A DNA stretch of 64,000 nucleotides from Opisthorchis felineus (GCA_004794785.1 SJOL01004625.1:186001-250000); one strand, 5' to 3'; positions 10,345 to 22,869 are shown, numbered from the stretch's first letter. The notes: generated by a model not told the origin, from the letters alone. Made by a program: numbers and translations.

Positions 10345-12099
10345 GTTAAGTAGTGATAGTTTACCAGTGTGAAAGAACTTTGTATGGTTTTTGGGATTAA
10401 CCTGTGCGTGAATATAATTCACTACTGTACCTTAGCGGTTTTGTACGCATGATCCTTTAAGGTTGTTCAGATGAGGTCAGATCCGGTTGGATCAAGACAT
10501 ATCCCCTTTAAAGTGTGATGACTATTGTTTTAATTGTGCCAGTATTCAATTTATCGTACGACAACTGAGCTACATTCCTCCATTTTAGTAATTCCAATCT
10601 ATACGTGTCAGCGTTATGTGAATTCCGTTATTGAAGAATGACTGCTGAGCAGTCGTTCGTGGCTGAACTGTTTCTTCTTCAACTACTTGCCGGAAAATCG
10701 CAGGCTTGAATCACCCTGGTGATTCGTGAACTCTCGAATGCTGATAATTTCCAAAGGGAATGAAACAGTCTTACAGAGCTTCTCAGAATTTCGGTGCAGA
10801 CTGGACTTTCCTACAGAACAACATCTCGATCAAAATTTCCAAATCTCCTCATACCGTCACCAAACCCATTTTCTTGAATACGTTCCAGTTGTGGGATCCA
10901 CGGACTATGCGACTAAAACTGGTACTAAAGATGAAAAAGTGTCGCATATCTACATCAACATATCAACGTAATCAGTTGGCAAGAGTTCACAAAGAATAAC
11001 AAACAAAGAACAGGGCTTCCATCGTCCTGTTGCAAACTTGGGATCACACATCAATCACATACACATGTTTACCCACATACCGTACACTGTCTTACAAGAA
11101 TACGCAAAAGAATTAAAAATTGATAAGTCTTTTTCAAAGTGCAGTGGCCTTCATTCGTTTGACTTGTCCGTTTGATTTGTCACGAGATACTAAGGGTACA
11201 GCCGTACAGCAGACTATGCCCAGCTAGAAATAATATGCGTTTTTAGCTGAGGGTTCAGTGAATAAGAGTTCTATAAAAATTTATGGCTCATTTCGATGAG
11301 CTTGCAATGCTCGTGCATAAAATGTCACGGGACCCTCAGGCCAAAACTGATGTCGTCACCGGGTTCACCAGGGACTAGAAGTGCTTGTTGCTTCCGTGGT
11401 TTGAGGAGAACATTTCTGGCGCTTTGCTGACGGCGGCAGAGCCTACGGCGATGCGGTATCACGCAAAAACAGTGCCTGCTGCATGATGGAAAAGTGGTCA
11501 TTCAAGTAGTTTGTTTTCTATTGTGAATTCTATGGGAAGTTGAATCAGGACTTGTACTAATGGCTCTGGTTGTCTGCACGGATGTTGTATGCAAATATTC
11601 AATTACTTTAATATATCCTTGGGGTGTAATGAAACACAATAACTTCTGGGTTCATCCATTTTCCTGCTTCACCTGGATTTATTCTAAGCTCATCCTCTTT
11701 ATAATGAGGGATCCATCGTCTACGGATTAGGAATAATAGGCTCTTCCAGAAGGGTGTACTCCTCTAAAGTGCCCATAAAATATTCACTAATACAACTATA
11801 CTCGCTAAACTACTCACTCAAACCGGTAAAGCCTGAAGTCAAGAAAGGGCTACGCCCGGCCAAATGTTGAACACATGTTCTTATTTTTTTAAGACTTCAT
11901 TGTCCGCGAAGAAACCTCAACTCATGAACGAAATTAGTATTGCTAGTAAAGAAATGGACTACCAGACAAATGCTTTTGGGAGCTTAAGGTTCATCTCAAA
12001 GGCACAAATAGATTAAAGGTCTATTGCCAGTTATGCTTAGTGGTCACACAAACAACTGACAAAAGAACATGAGACATACTGACTCCAGGAAGCGCACTG
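10345..12099. other. No gene recognised; possible decayed SINE at about 10,645-10,740
   Basis: The string CGTGGCTGA near 10,659, followed by GCAGGCTTGAATCACC near 10,700, resembles boxes A and B of the SINE at 20,846, but both are degenerate. The rest of this interval shows only short unassignable frames. Confidence 0.4.
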
Positions 12100-12245
12100 C
12101 ACAACCTTAATAAAAATTAGTTGACAGCTTACCACCGGTTTCGCAGTCTCCCAGTATCCGTCACTCTTATACTCTATTTGTACCAAAATTGGACATAACT
12201 CGCCGAATTCACTCATTTGCACCCTCATTTGTTTTGAACGAAAGA
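12100..12245 (-). repeat. Hammerhead-family repeat, copy G (ribozyme core deleted)
   Basis: On the minus strand the body aligns with copy B through GCAAATGAGTG, GTCCAATTTTGGT, GTGACGGA and GGGAGACTGCG, then jumps to GAAACCGGTGGTAAGCTGTC. Compared with copy B, about 25 nt covering helix I, CTGATGA and helix II are missing, while sequence on both sides is kept. This confirms the family boundaries independently of the ribozyme and shows loss of catalysis in this copy. Confidence 0.7.
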
Positions 12246-12729
12246 CTCGACCAAATTCCACCTGGATCTTTCGCCTATGACGTCTTTTAACTGAAAGTAT
12301 ACAAAAGCCACCTTATGATGCATTTGGCGCTAGTTTGGAATTATCTCAGTGAGCTGTTTAGACGGAGTACACTACACATAGCCTGGCTGACAGGGCTTCG
12401 GCAGCCCACCACCATTTTCATAAATCTTGGTTCCAAAACAATACGTGAAGTGGTTTGTTTGCAGCGCTTTCTTATCGTAAGCCAGAGTTTTAGCTGTAAT
12501 CCAGTTGAATTCTCAGTAAGATGTGCGTCGGCTGATGATTCCTAATAAGGATGAAAAGTTCGAATTTCAGCATAGTTCGAGTTCACTTACAGGACAAAGT
12601 TTGAATTTAAAATTCCAAATTTCTTGAAAGCACCAACAACCAGTCAAATAAGTCGGTAAATAAGTGCAATTCATGAAATTGCGCTTTGTTGGTTGCAGGT
12701 AGAACATGAGTTTTTTGGAATTTTGTTTT

Positions 12730-12895
12730 GCCTGGTGACCTCTAAGAATGACGAAACCAGACGTGGGCCTTCGAATTTTTATGAGCAGTCTTATGAGTGC
12801 TGTTTTCCGACTAGAGTATGTAGTATCCATTTAATTGAAGAATACCACACAAGAGAGATTCAGCAGGAATTCAGCTGAGTCGCCCTTTGAAACCG
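12730..12895 (+). repeat. Hammerhead-family repeat, copy E (degenerate)
   Basis: A hammerhead-like core is present: CTGGTGA at 12,732-12,738 (one change from CTGATGA), then AAGAATGACGAAACC and CGTGGGC ending near 12,768. Helix I does not pair convincingly. About 65 bp downstream, at 12,833-12,895, the body block restarts in the same orientation (TTGAAGAATACCACACAAG, GAGATTCAG), which hints at a former tandem arrangement. Confidence 0.6.
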
Positions 12896-14193
12896 AATTA
12901 CATACTGTAGGCCTTCCTGCATAAATCGGCATACATCAATCATGCAATCATCTGAGTTGGATTGTTGAATATATACGAAAAAGCGTGACGTGATCACCAC
13001 GCAGCACAACCTGTCGGGATTGGACGAATTTGAAAGTAGATTTTTTGTTGCCGCAGCTACAGATTCTTCACTTACTTGAGCGAAATGTCGTCGTTTTATC
13101 GAATTTTTATTCAACGTTTCCCATGGCGTACTCCCAAATATTAGCCGGCATGGAATCCTTCAGACCCGCATGTTGAAGTATTTGATTGATTCATATATGC
13201 TTTTGGGTGATTTTAGCCAAGTAGTGAAGCACGCTACGAACAACAGGATACTCACTGTGTTGTCTTTCTCTCACTAGATTTTGTACCCTTTTTTGGGATT
13301 TCGCTACAGTCTGACAATCAATCCCAACCTTCATCCTTAGAGAGGGACACCGTGTTGTACGTGCCAAATAGTTTGCGAAACACTAGTACAGGTCTATACA
13401 GGTTTGACTGACTGCTGATTGAGCTTCTGATTCTCCGCCATTTAATTCTGCTAGGAGTGGTGATCACTTACCGAGGCAACTAAGCAACAACTGCCCCCTG
13501 CCTTGGCTGGACCGAGGAAGATGTGACAGAAGGGTAACTGACCGTATATATTAGTCATTTCCTGGCCTAATCTGGGCCAGTTAACACTAAGTAGTTTCAT
13601 TTGAAAAACCACACTAAAAGCTCGAATCAGTAATTAGTTCAGACTTAACTTGGCTCCAACAGTACAGATTACATTGGAATGAAAGTTTTGATCTGCGCAC
13701 CCGGACCAATGTCAGCTTTTAGCAGCTGGTGCATTGTGGCTCGAGCATAAGCGCAATTCTAGAAAGAACTTTTTATATAATCTCTGGTTGCTTCTGAAAT
13801 ATACCCCTGTTTCCCTCAAAATGACTGGTAGTGGTTGGATTTTTTTAACACATTACTGAATCGCATTTCAGAAAATATATTTCGGAGGGAGGAATTGGCT
13901 CGTAGGCTGGGTGGTAGTTCTTGTCACTACTCCGTAGTTTTCACCAGATAGTGTTGTGTATGATTCTGCTCCGTTCCAAATGGCACCTTGAACAACCTGA
14001 CTATTACTATTATGTCAACTCATTTTTGAGTGCCACAAAATCAAACGCCTGATCTTATGGTACACAAGCTTATCTTATTTGTCTACGTTTTGGACACATT
14101 AGATAAGCAAACCTTGACAGCCCTAGGAGTAGTAATTTTTGGTTTAGTTAGTACAGGCTACAGTAACTGATGTCTGATGTCAATAAGTGAGCA

Positions 14194-14646
14194 TCAGTAC
14201 ACATGTGAGCTATAGTGTATATGCGTATTTGCATCGACATATTCTAATATGTATGCCATGCATAGTGCCACATCTAACAAAGTGATTTTGGGATATCTTG
14301 TACGGAGTGAGCGGCCATGTTTATCTGACAATCCAGATGAATAACACGCTTCATCGCTGCTAGTCAGAGGTGAAAACTGTTTTGCGCTGATCATCAAAAG
14401 AGGAGTTTTAAGATGTGCAGAGCAATTCACGTAACCGTCAGTCTTCAAAAGTTTTCTGTTTGAAATTTCATGGTGTGTATCATGAAAACCGGAGTTAGGA
14501 GATATAAGAGCGCACACTGCTGTATAGATCTCGCTCGTGAGCTTCTTTTTAATCGACTTTGGAAATTTAGAACATTGGGCTGCGCGGTTCTGTCCGTATT
14601 TATGACTATATCTATTGTCATCCCTTGATCCTTTGAGGGACGTCAA
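14194..14646 (-). other. Unassigned 150-codon minus-strand open frame
   Basis: This is one of the longest open frames outside the transposons. It opens at a TTG rather than an ATG. The translation has mixed composition, with a basic, polar first half (SIKKKLTSEIY) and a hydrophobic patch near the C-terminus (LLDVALCMAYILEYV). I recognise no domain, and no splice sites were assigned. It could be an exon, an old element or chance. Confidence 0.2.
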
Positions 14647-16471
14647 AGAGTTTATTTATGTCCTTTGTAGCATTTAGCTGATCCCGACATATTTTATGCT
14701 GGAGGACTCAGGCTACTGCCTTGACCCTGAAACCAACAATGGTCTGTGGCCTTCTATAAATCGGGGCTAGTTAGAAATCACGCTACAACGATGCAAAGCC
14801 AATGCTTCAGATCGACGAATTGCATTATTTCCGGGTGCTGTGGGCAATCGTTGAGGAAAGAAAAAGTTACGGAACCTCGTTTCGCTGACCAACTGTGTGT
14901 GAACTAACGTTTTGAAAATAGAAACTAGCCCACCTAACTCGGCCTGCAGTGTTTAAAACGATGCAGCTGTGCCACGGCTTTAGTCAAGACACAACATGGA
15001 GCACAAACATTCTCGAAATTCACGCAACCGGTCGAAAGTGGAGTGAGCCTCATCTGTTTGGGTGAACAGATAAATGAGGCACAAAGCTCAATCAAGAGAG
15101 GTGGTTTTGTGCTTGCCGTTCTGTTTAGACCAGACGTTGGCGAGCAACCTTATCAGACCAGAGAGATAAGTTCTCCTGGGTTACGATGGATTTCCGCTTT
15201 TTCCATTCCGAAGAATAGCCCATACTTATTGTCTGGCTATACGAGAAAACAAGTACACTGAATCTCTAGTTAAGAAGCGCCCAGTTTATTTATCCAATGC
15301 AGCTATGCTTGTAACGTTTAATTTCCACCTACGGAATCGCTGGCCAAATTTGCCCATTGTGAGTGGCCTTTAATTTACGTAACGGTCCATGGTAATTTCC
15401 CAGTTTCTATATTATGGATAAAAGATTATCATTTTGGTAGACACGCACACATTTCGATAAATTATAATTTCAGTAAAACCAACCAACCTTCTTTTGAGAA
15501 ATTAGAAGAAATGCAGAAGTTTGAAGAAATTTCTTAAAATGAGACTTTCTGCAAATCAAATAGATTTTGGTTCCTCACATTAATTGTTAGTCCATTATTG
15601 ATTCATGGTTCAAAATGGATAGTCGAACCTGAAAAATAAGAATTCGAGTTCGGCGAGTGATTACTATTTTGTGCGTTCATGTACCTGTTAGCAACCTAGT
15701 ATTTCATTGTTGAAGCCTTTGGTCCGTCCAATGTACTGAGTAATTTGATCACAAATATATTACCACCAAGCAAAACACTGCTACCCGCAGAACTGGCCGG
15801 CATTCCACTAAATAAAAATTTCTCGATTATGCTTTGTAGAAATCTAAATGTTGAGCGCAATTCCAAGGACGCTGTGAACTTTCAAATATCTCTTGGCCAA
15901 CCAGGTTATCGTAAATAGGAGCGTTGTCCATAGATTGACCCAGTGTCAGAGGAATAACCATAGTTCAAACGAAAAGTCAGTACTCTAATTGAATCCATTC
16001 GTGTGTCTTTACTTCACCTTTTAGTTTACCAAAAACCAACACGGCTGAGGGCCTTTATACCAAGGACCGCTTACACTGCTGCTAATATCGTAGATATGCC
16101 TCACAAATCGTATAAATGTTGCTGGTCGAGGGGGTCGTGAAATTCTCCAAAAATTACCGTGAACACCACGCTACCGATATACTAATCACAAAGGAGATAT
16201 GAATGGTCTGCCATTAATTGCATCTGGATCAGGTTGCCGGTTTTTTGCCTGCTAGCTAAAATATATCTTGCGTGTTCTGTCCTACACTTTGTTTCTTTCC
16301 ATTTTACCGTATATGATTGTAATTCACTGCATTTGAGTGGACGTACGTGTTTAATTTGCGTTTACACAACTGCCCCGTCTAAACATGTCACTGAGTTGTT
16401 AAGCCTATAATGATGCCAGAGACGAGTCTGCGACAATCGTTGTACAGATGAGGCTGAATAATCCCTAGCTA

Positions 16472-16900
16472 TTGCTAGCCATGCATGTGTACCCGGGATG
16501 CATCATGAGGGGTGCGGGTCAACACTGTACGCACGAACTACCCACCTCAACGGTTTGCATGTCTCCACTTGAAATGAAAATTACAGGCCACAAGCTAGGT
16601 TTACTGAACGTCTTAGAATTATCCGTTCCTACTCACCCTCCGGTCTCAGCCCCTAGAGCTTACAGCGGGCACAGAATGTCTCTGTTTTCGGTACATTTGG
16701 CTCAGGGGAAACCGAAATTGGCGATAATTGTTGTATGCGATGATCCACCGACGTTCTTCGATGCGACAGACCAATTCGAGGGAGTACCATTGTCTGAACC
16801 TGCGGAAGCCATATGCCCTACCACGCGGGGGTCCATCTGCGTATTTCGATGTGCGGGCGATTCCGAGCGCGAATGCCAACCCACCATGTTATTCAACTAA
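16472..16900. other. GC-richer island with open frames on both strands
   Basis: A plus-strand frame of 142 codons (TTG start) overlaps two minus-strand frames (16,646-16,879 and 16,702-16,896). The base composition is visibly richer in G and C than the flanking DNA. No family is recognised for any of the three translations. The composition suggests an exon or an insertion rather than neutral background, but coding direction cannot be decided. Confidence 0.25.
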
Positions 16901-19900
16901 AAATATTGGTTGATAAAATGGGCGAGGTCTGTTTTTTTTGGTGGGCGCTTCATGTCGCCTTTTCGCATGAACGTGACTCTGAGGTCCTGCTCCGCATTAA
17001 AAATGCTTACTCCACTCAATAATAGGAGTTTGTTCATTACTTACTAAATAAATAGCCCGTACAGTTTGAGGGGGGAGTATTTTTTGCTGATGACCCTGTA
17101 TCGCCTTGCTTTTATTTTTGTCGGACATATTTATTGTGTATTTTACATGGCAAGTGGTGGTAAAAATGACTACCGTATATTGTCAATTTCGTGTGAGTGA
17201 GACTGAACGTTTTTGTTCCGTATTGTGTGTCAAGAGGAATCCTGCATGTGTTTACTGTCTATAGCGACTCTGCCACCTCAACAAAAAGGATAGATCTTAC
17301 CAGTGGGCCTGATTTAACACCTGAATAACGGCTTTTGAATTTCACAGCGATGGTATTTATCGTCCCGCATTGGACCCCACTCCTCTAATCCTTCTACACA
17401 TAATAGAATACGAGCGGTCGGACCAGCACATTCAGAAAAAATTAAAATAATCTAAATTAGCGGTTTACGGGGACAATGATGGAAGTTTCGGGCGGAATTC
17501 CTTTGGTTAATTTAATTGCTCAGGAAAGGTTTAGTATCTTAGAAACTCCCCCAATACGATAAGCAGCCTCAACAACATGCTCAACTAGGACTGTTTCGCG
17601 AGGCCAAGAATATAACAAGTTCTGCTTGTTTCCAGATATGTGGGGCGTGAGATTGTATAGGGAACTTTCCAGAAGTCTTCCTTCATTGTCTGACAAGGAC
17701 GTCTAGTTTCTCCATTTCTGCTCTGTGCTGTGTTCATTGGCATCATAGAATGAACGCCAGAGGTTCTTCACACGGTCGCTGACGAAAAGCTTGTCAACCT
17801 GGAATGAGGACAAAACTGTTTTTGTCTTCAAACATGAGACTGAATGAGCTGCCGGATGTTATCCCGCCCTAAGGCATGTACATGGCACCATCACTGAACA
17901 TGCCACTTGCAATCCGGAGAGTGGCACTCGGGGTTGTGCATCTTGAAAGCTGCATTACAGCTGACTGTAGCGTGACGAACCCCGGATCAAGTATGTTAAT
18001 TGGAAACATCTGTGGTGACAAACCGGCATATCCTTAAAACTCAAGTGACATGTATATCGGGTTGCTATAAGACGGGTCACAGAAATGAAATTCCTTCAGG
18101 TGTTTGCTAACCGTTGTCTATGAAATATGGTACTTGTCGGCTGGTGCCACAAACAGACTGTCTGTATCCGGTTGTGCAACAGCGACTTCAGTTGAAAAAT
18201 GTGCCCATACGCTGCGGTGTTTTGGTTCTGAGTTGCATATACCGAAACATTGTCTGTCTAAAAGGACGCTAATTGTCGTGCGTAGTTCACAGTAACTAGA
18301 TCACAGAGGTGACCAACCTTAAGCATTAATCAATCTAAGTTACTTTTCCACCCTCAAAACTCCATGTTATTTTTTCCATGACACAATATCAAAATTTTCG
18401 GCTCATCACAATCAAGCCGTTTGAGTATTATGACGTTTCAAACTGATTTACCCATGGGTGAAACCATACTCCAACCTACAAGTGGGCCATAAAACGTGTA
18501 CGAAGTAGAACACCATTTCAGACGCACATGTTTGTTATCACTACAGCTGATGATGGGGATATGCGAACATTCCCAACACATGCTCTTTATCTTTGACCAG
18601 GTGCAAAGTTTTCTGTAACGTCACGGGACTCATCTAGTTGCACTGGTGCGTGGTACATTACAAGTCTACATTACATTATCTTGATTATGGCATCCAAATA
18701 ACAAGAAACTGATGTCGTTGAAATTCCGATATCAATCGACAGTGTTGACACCAAATTAACAAAGCGAATGCAGAGCCTAATGTTAGGTGCCCGCTTAAGG
18801 TAAATTTGCTTTTAGGAAGGCAGAGCAAAGTGTTTCGGGCCTGACGAGCATATTTCGAAGAGACAAACTTACTGGGAGTGCTGCATAATTTATGCAGTTT
18901 TATTACGCCTATTCGGATTACAAGTCCTCGTATTGACCTGGCACACCAGAAGTTGTTCCCATAGTAGTTCATACCGGACAGGTAAACAAAGCCATGGTTG
19001 CTAATACACGGAGTAGAAAAAACCTACTTGTAAAATATCAGGCAAGGGCCGCCCACTTTGAGGAGAAATCCTTTATGGATTTATTGCACACATGGAAGGA
19101 TTAGTCTGAATGGCTAATAAGATTAAAGCATACATTTTATCATTTGTACACTAGTTTAGTTCCTTATCACCAGCTCTTCAAGCTGAATAAAATGCTGATT
19201 AGTACGAAATAAAAAAGTCGTTGACCCATCAAAGTATAAAGTGAAGTCACCTAGGTATCTTAGCCGTGAAAAGAAAAGAGCTATCACAAGCAGATGCTGA
19301 ATTCTGGCTACTCGACAAAACTGGACATCATGTCTCACCATGGGCATAGCCAAGTGTGCAAGCTGAATGAAATCTAGCCACACGTCGTTACAAACTTAGA
19401 TATACACTTCAGAATGTAGGGAACTGTTGAAGGGGCTCGACTTCAAGAAGATGGAACAATGGAAACGAAATATATCACATCCTAACGCACTTTGTGTACA
19501 ACTTGGAAAATTTTCACGGTGAAGGCACCATGTTCAAGACTGAAGCATTTGGACGTAGTATTCTCAACGACACATGTGAACCATCTTTCCTTGTTTGTGC
19601 TAATGACCCAGCCTGCCTCAACTAGACATTAGGATTCAAGATAAGCCACATTCGGCACTTTGTAGACTTTGGCTAAATTGATTCGTTGGCTCATCTTGTC
19701 GACTGAAAGATAGCTCAGCTAGCACCGCAGTAAGCACTCACAAAAAAGCATTAGGAAAGGACCTGATGGATACACTATTTCAGCAAAACTTTGTGGGAGG
19801 GATATGCCCTTGAGAACAGCCGTTTTTTGAACAGTAAGATTAGCTTGTGGATTTTATCGTGCAGATCGAAAACAAACTTTAGTAGAGGCCAACATGCGCT

Positions 19901-20574
19901 GAGGCGATTCTGCCTTCTTATTGAGAATTACTGAACAGTTCGCGAGTGACATTTATCAACTTGACAATTCCATGAAAATTTTAACCTTAAATTTGAGCGG
20001 TGGACGACCAAATGCTCAAAAGAATCCATACGTCTATCACAGCACAGTACCTATAAAAGCAAGGAAAACAATACATTTGGCGTCCGAACACTTTCAACCA
20101 CTTTCACAATGATGATTAGTTGCGGTATGATCGACGAAATTAGTTGAGGTGGGTTCGGCCATTTGGTATGGCTGCCGGGTATCTGATACAAGACCAAATG
20201 AGGCCACGACGGTTTTTGAAAGTGTTGTTCCCCGCAAAAATAATACAAGATTTGTAAGTAACTACACAGAACCTACCAACTTATAAGTGGCTGTCATTAA
20301 ACTGTCACGAAACCCCCAGCATCCTATCGTGATAACAGACCGAATGAATTCCGAATTATGAGACTTCAAGTGACTCAATATGACTTCTCCTTCGAACACT
20401 TTAGGAAACACGAAAACAGTCACGGTATAACAGCTACAGAGGCAGTCAATCTGTTAAATGTGTTGAAAAGCCGTGAAACAAATGAGATGTCTTGTTTCCA
20501 CCTGCAATCACCAAACCGTTCATCGCAGTCGTTTTCAGTTAGTTAACTTCGAGATTTTTGGTGACATGAGTTGA

Positions 20575-20770
20575 TTTGGGGAGTTTCCATTGAGATTTTG
20601 TCCCGTAAATGAAGCCAATCTGTGCTGAAAAGCCTAGAACTATTGCATAGCTATTTCATTTGCAATGGTATACATCAGCAGTGCGCATCTTATGGTGATC
20701 CATGGAGATTCGAACCCACGGCCTCTAGGCTAGTCATCACACGAGGAGCCAGTCAACACGTGATCATGTG
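20575..20770 (-). repeat. tRNA-derived SINE, minus orientation (copy S2)
   Basis: On the minus strand a box B string (GGGTTCGAATC, 20,707-20,717) is preceded by a degraded box A region near 20,745-20,760. It is followed by a body containing CTAGGCTTTTCAG and AAAATCTCAATGGAAAC. The same body follows the promoter boxes of the plus-strand copy at 20,846-21,020, so both are one family. No acceptor stem closes, so this is not a tRNA gene. Confidence 0.7.
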
Positions 20771-20845
20771 GTGTGATTTCCATGATGGAAAAAATGAGTG
20801 TCGCTATACCTTGCTAACTGCCAGGTAATCACAGTTCTGATCAGC

Positions 20846-21020
20846 CACTCGTGGCTGAGCGGTAGTGTTCAAATTATTGGGCGGGAAGTCGCGGGTTCGA
20901 AACTCTGGATTTTCGTGAGACGCTTGCTGTTGATGGTTCTCAATAAGGGTAAAACAGCTGCTTGGTTCTTCTAGGCTTTTCAGCTTCAGGACGAAATCTC
21001 AATTGAAACTTGAGTCCTTG
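20846..21020 (+). repeat. tRNA-derived SINE, plus orientation (copy S3)
   Basis: Box A TGGCTGAGCGGT (20,852-20,863) and box B GGGTTCGAAACTC (20,893-20,905) are well kept and about 40 bp apart. The body contains AAAACAGCTGCTTGG, CTAGGCTTTTCAG and GAAATCTCAATTGAAAC, shared with S2. This is the best-preserved Pol III promoter of this family in the window. It lies head to head with S2, 75 bp apart. Confidence 0.78.
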
Positions 21021-21726
21021 TGCCTGCTAATATCCACCTGGCTTAAATCTGAGTTTTTGTCGGTTATATGCTTATTTCTGGTATCTTTAGTTCACTGAAT
21101 TTGCAGTTCTCTGCACTGTTCATTCATTATAAGAAGCAGGAATTGTTCCATTTTGAGAACTCTACTCATTGGATAACAGCCCACACAAAATCATAGATTT
21201 CGGGAAAAATATTTACGTCTGCGAACATGACGGAATCGAAATTTTATTTTGCAGTCTTCATGCCAATATATTTAAAACGGGGCCTAATATTGTTCTTTAC
21301 GTTTCTGCCGCAGATCATCATCACCAACAACTTTATTTACTTGGGAAATGGAACCCAATGAAGGAATAAACATTTTCACAGAAGCTTTGATGTCTTAAAT
21401 TACACAGTCCTATAGACTCACGGAAAATGGAGTAAACTCTCTCCCTATTACAGACGAACTATTTATGAGGGGTCTGATTCAACAGATAGTAGTTTCTAAA
21501 TAAATTTAGTTTTGAGTAATCAGCAGCCACATATGTCCAACGTAAATTGCAGTACAGGTTGCAAATATCCCACAGCGTAGAGGCTTTCGGATTTTGTTAT
21601 GGGCGTGTTTTTCCGTAGTTTGAACCAGCGCAAAAGAATAATCTTTTCATTCAGGTTTTACGGTTTGTCTTGCAGGTGATGCATCGCCTTTTTACTTTTG
21701 AAGTAGGATGTGTTTAATTCGTAACG

Positions 21727-22010
21727 CACTACTCATAAGGTTGCTGAAAAATCTCCGACAGCCCACGATCGGTTTCGCCCTTCTTGGTGCTCATCAGGTA
21801 GGCACAGTCCCCGAGTTTCCGTCAACCTCATGTTCTACTTGAAACCAAATTGCACGGAATTAGCGAAATACACTCATTTGCGAACAAATTTGGTTTTGCG
21901 AGAGACTCACCTGGAACCCAGCTGAATCTCTCGTTTGTGATGTTTCCAGGCAACTGAATGTGCTGCACCAGGCCGTGTCATGTTTCAGTTGCTACGATAT
22001 TCGGTATTCG
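21727..22010 (-). repeat. Hammerhead-family repeat, copy A
   Basis: About 280 bp. In minus-strand (sense) order the shared blocks are GCAACTGAAACATGA, GCAGCACATTCAGTTG, ACGAGAGATTCAG, GAGTCTCTCG, GCAAATGAGTG, CAATTTGGTTTCAAGTAGAA, TTGACGGAAACTCGGGGACTG, the hammerhead, TCAGCAACC and the end GAGTAGT. Copy B aligns throughout and copies C, D, E and G in part, which defines a dispersed family. No open frame is kept, so it is non-autonomous. The closest known analogues are hammerhead-bearing short repeats of schistosomes and metazoan retrozymes. Confidence 0.85.
21761..21803 (-). ncRNA. Type I hammerhead ribozyme (copy A)
   Basis: Reading the minus strand: helix I 5' strand GCCTAC (21,803-21,798); core CTGATGA (21,797-21,791); helix II from GCACC, loop AAGAA and GGGC with one mismatch; core GAAAC; a minimal helix III (A and C closing with weak partners around a tiny loop); the TC cleavage dinucleotide; and helix I 3' strand GTGGGC (21,766-21,761), which pairs with GCCTAC through one G-U wobble. 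The predicted cut follows the C at 21,767. Total length is 43 nt, typical of minimal type I hammerheads with a very short helix III, which often need dimers for activity. All core nucleotides are present. Confidence 0.82.
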
Positions 22011-22299
22011 ATATTCTTAATTTGTTACTGAAATTTCTTTCCGAAAGTGAACATCTAGTTGTAGATAAATTCTCTCCGTCTTCCAATCAATTGGGAGTTC
22101 CGCAACGAAGTGCCCCCTCTTTTTTCGTAATTTAGTTTTATTCCCAATATCCTTACTTATATCCCGCTGTTAACTACAGGCTGAGATTATGCTTCGTGCT
22201 CCCTATGGTCTGTTTTTCTATTTTCAGTGTGACGGCAACCTGACAGAAAACTCATGCGTTTTGCTATGTCATAAAAAATCGTTCAGTTGTAGCACCCTT

Positions 22300-22400
22300 T
22301 CGGTGCCTAACTGCTATGCAACCAGAAGGAAGCACGAGGGCTGGCGCTCTATCCACTGAGCCATCTCGCCCACTCCCCCGTGTGTCATGATTCTAATGTG
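22300..22400 (-). repeat. tRNA-derived SINE fragment (same family as the 63.2 kb copy)
   Basis: On the minus strand, GAGATGGCTCAGTGGATAGA (box A) is followed by GCCCTCGTGCTTCCTTC and GTTGCATAGCAG. The copy at 63,165-63,366 has GAGATGGCTCAGTGGTTAAA and, about 110 bp later, GCCCTCGTGCTTCCTTCGGG with GGCATGGCGG. This copy therefore has an internal deletion removing box B. Confidence 0.6.
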
Positions 22401-22869
22401 GGATTCGTGTTCCGTCCATCCTACATCCTCGACCCAATGTCAACCCTCTGACAACCCTCTGGGGACATCCAGCAACATCAGGGTATAAAACCTCACCTCA
22501 AACTTAAAGGCTCTTCTCAAGCATCAGTAGTGTTGCATACATAGCCCAAAACACAACTGGACTGAGGTCGACTGAAGGGAAGAAAACGGTCATACTACCT
22601 GAATCGAAATATAGATGATATGATTTATGTGGGTTTAGTATTTGAGCGACAATTGTTCACAGAAAGTAAATAAAAACCGTCAGCGAACTGGGTTTTACTC
22701 CATCTCAATGCTGGTAAGCGTGATTACACCACTTCGGTGGGGATCACAGATATTATCCAAGGAACAAATGGCATCGGCAAATCCGAGTCGAGTGCGAGCC
22801 ACCTATACAGCTGAAACTCGTCCGAACTCATTATATATTGCTGAGATTATGAAAAGACTTTGGACTTTT

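Larger units (their letters stand above)
12896..20574. other. Large anonymous stretch, no supported gene
   Basis: About 7.7 kb without recognisable genes or transposon motifs. Two open stretches stand out only by length or composition and are listed separately: 14,194-14,646 on the minus strand and 16,472-16,900. A weak box A-like string lies near 13,900. Everything else is short frames consistent with chance. Confidence 0.5.

Noticed and set aside
20400..20440. Spliced-leader RNA gene (CAGTCACGGTATAAC resembles a fluke spliced leader core)
   Set aside because: Only a few bases match, with no donor site or Sm site in the expected order.
20701..20760. tRNA gene on the minus strand (box B consensus)
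   Set aside because: No acceptor stem or anticodon arm closes, and the body is shared by other SINE copies.
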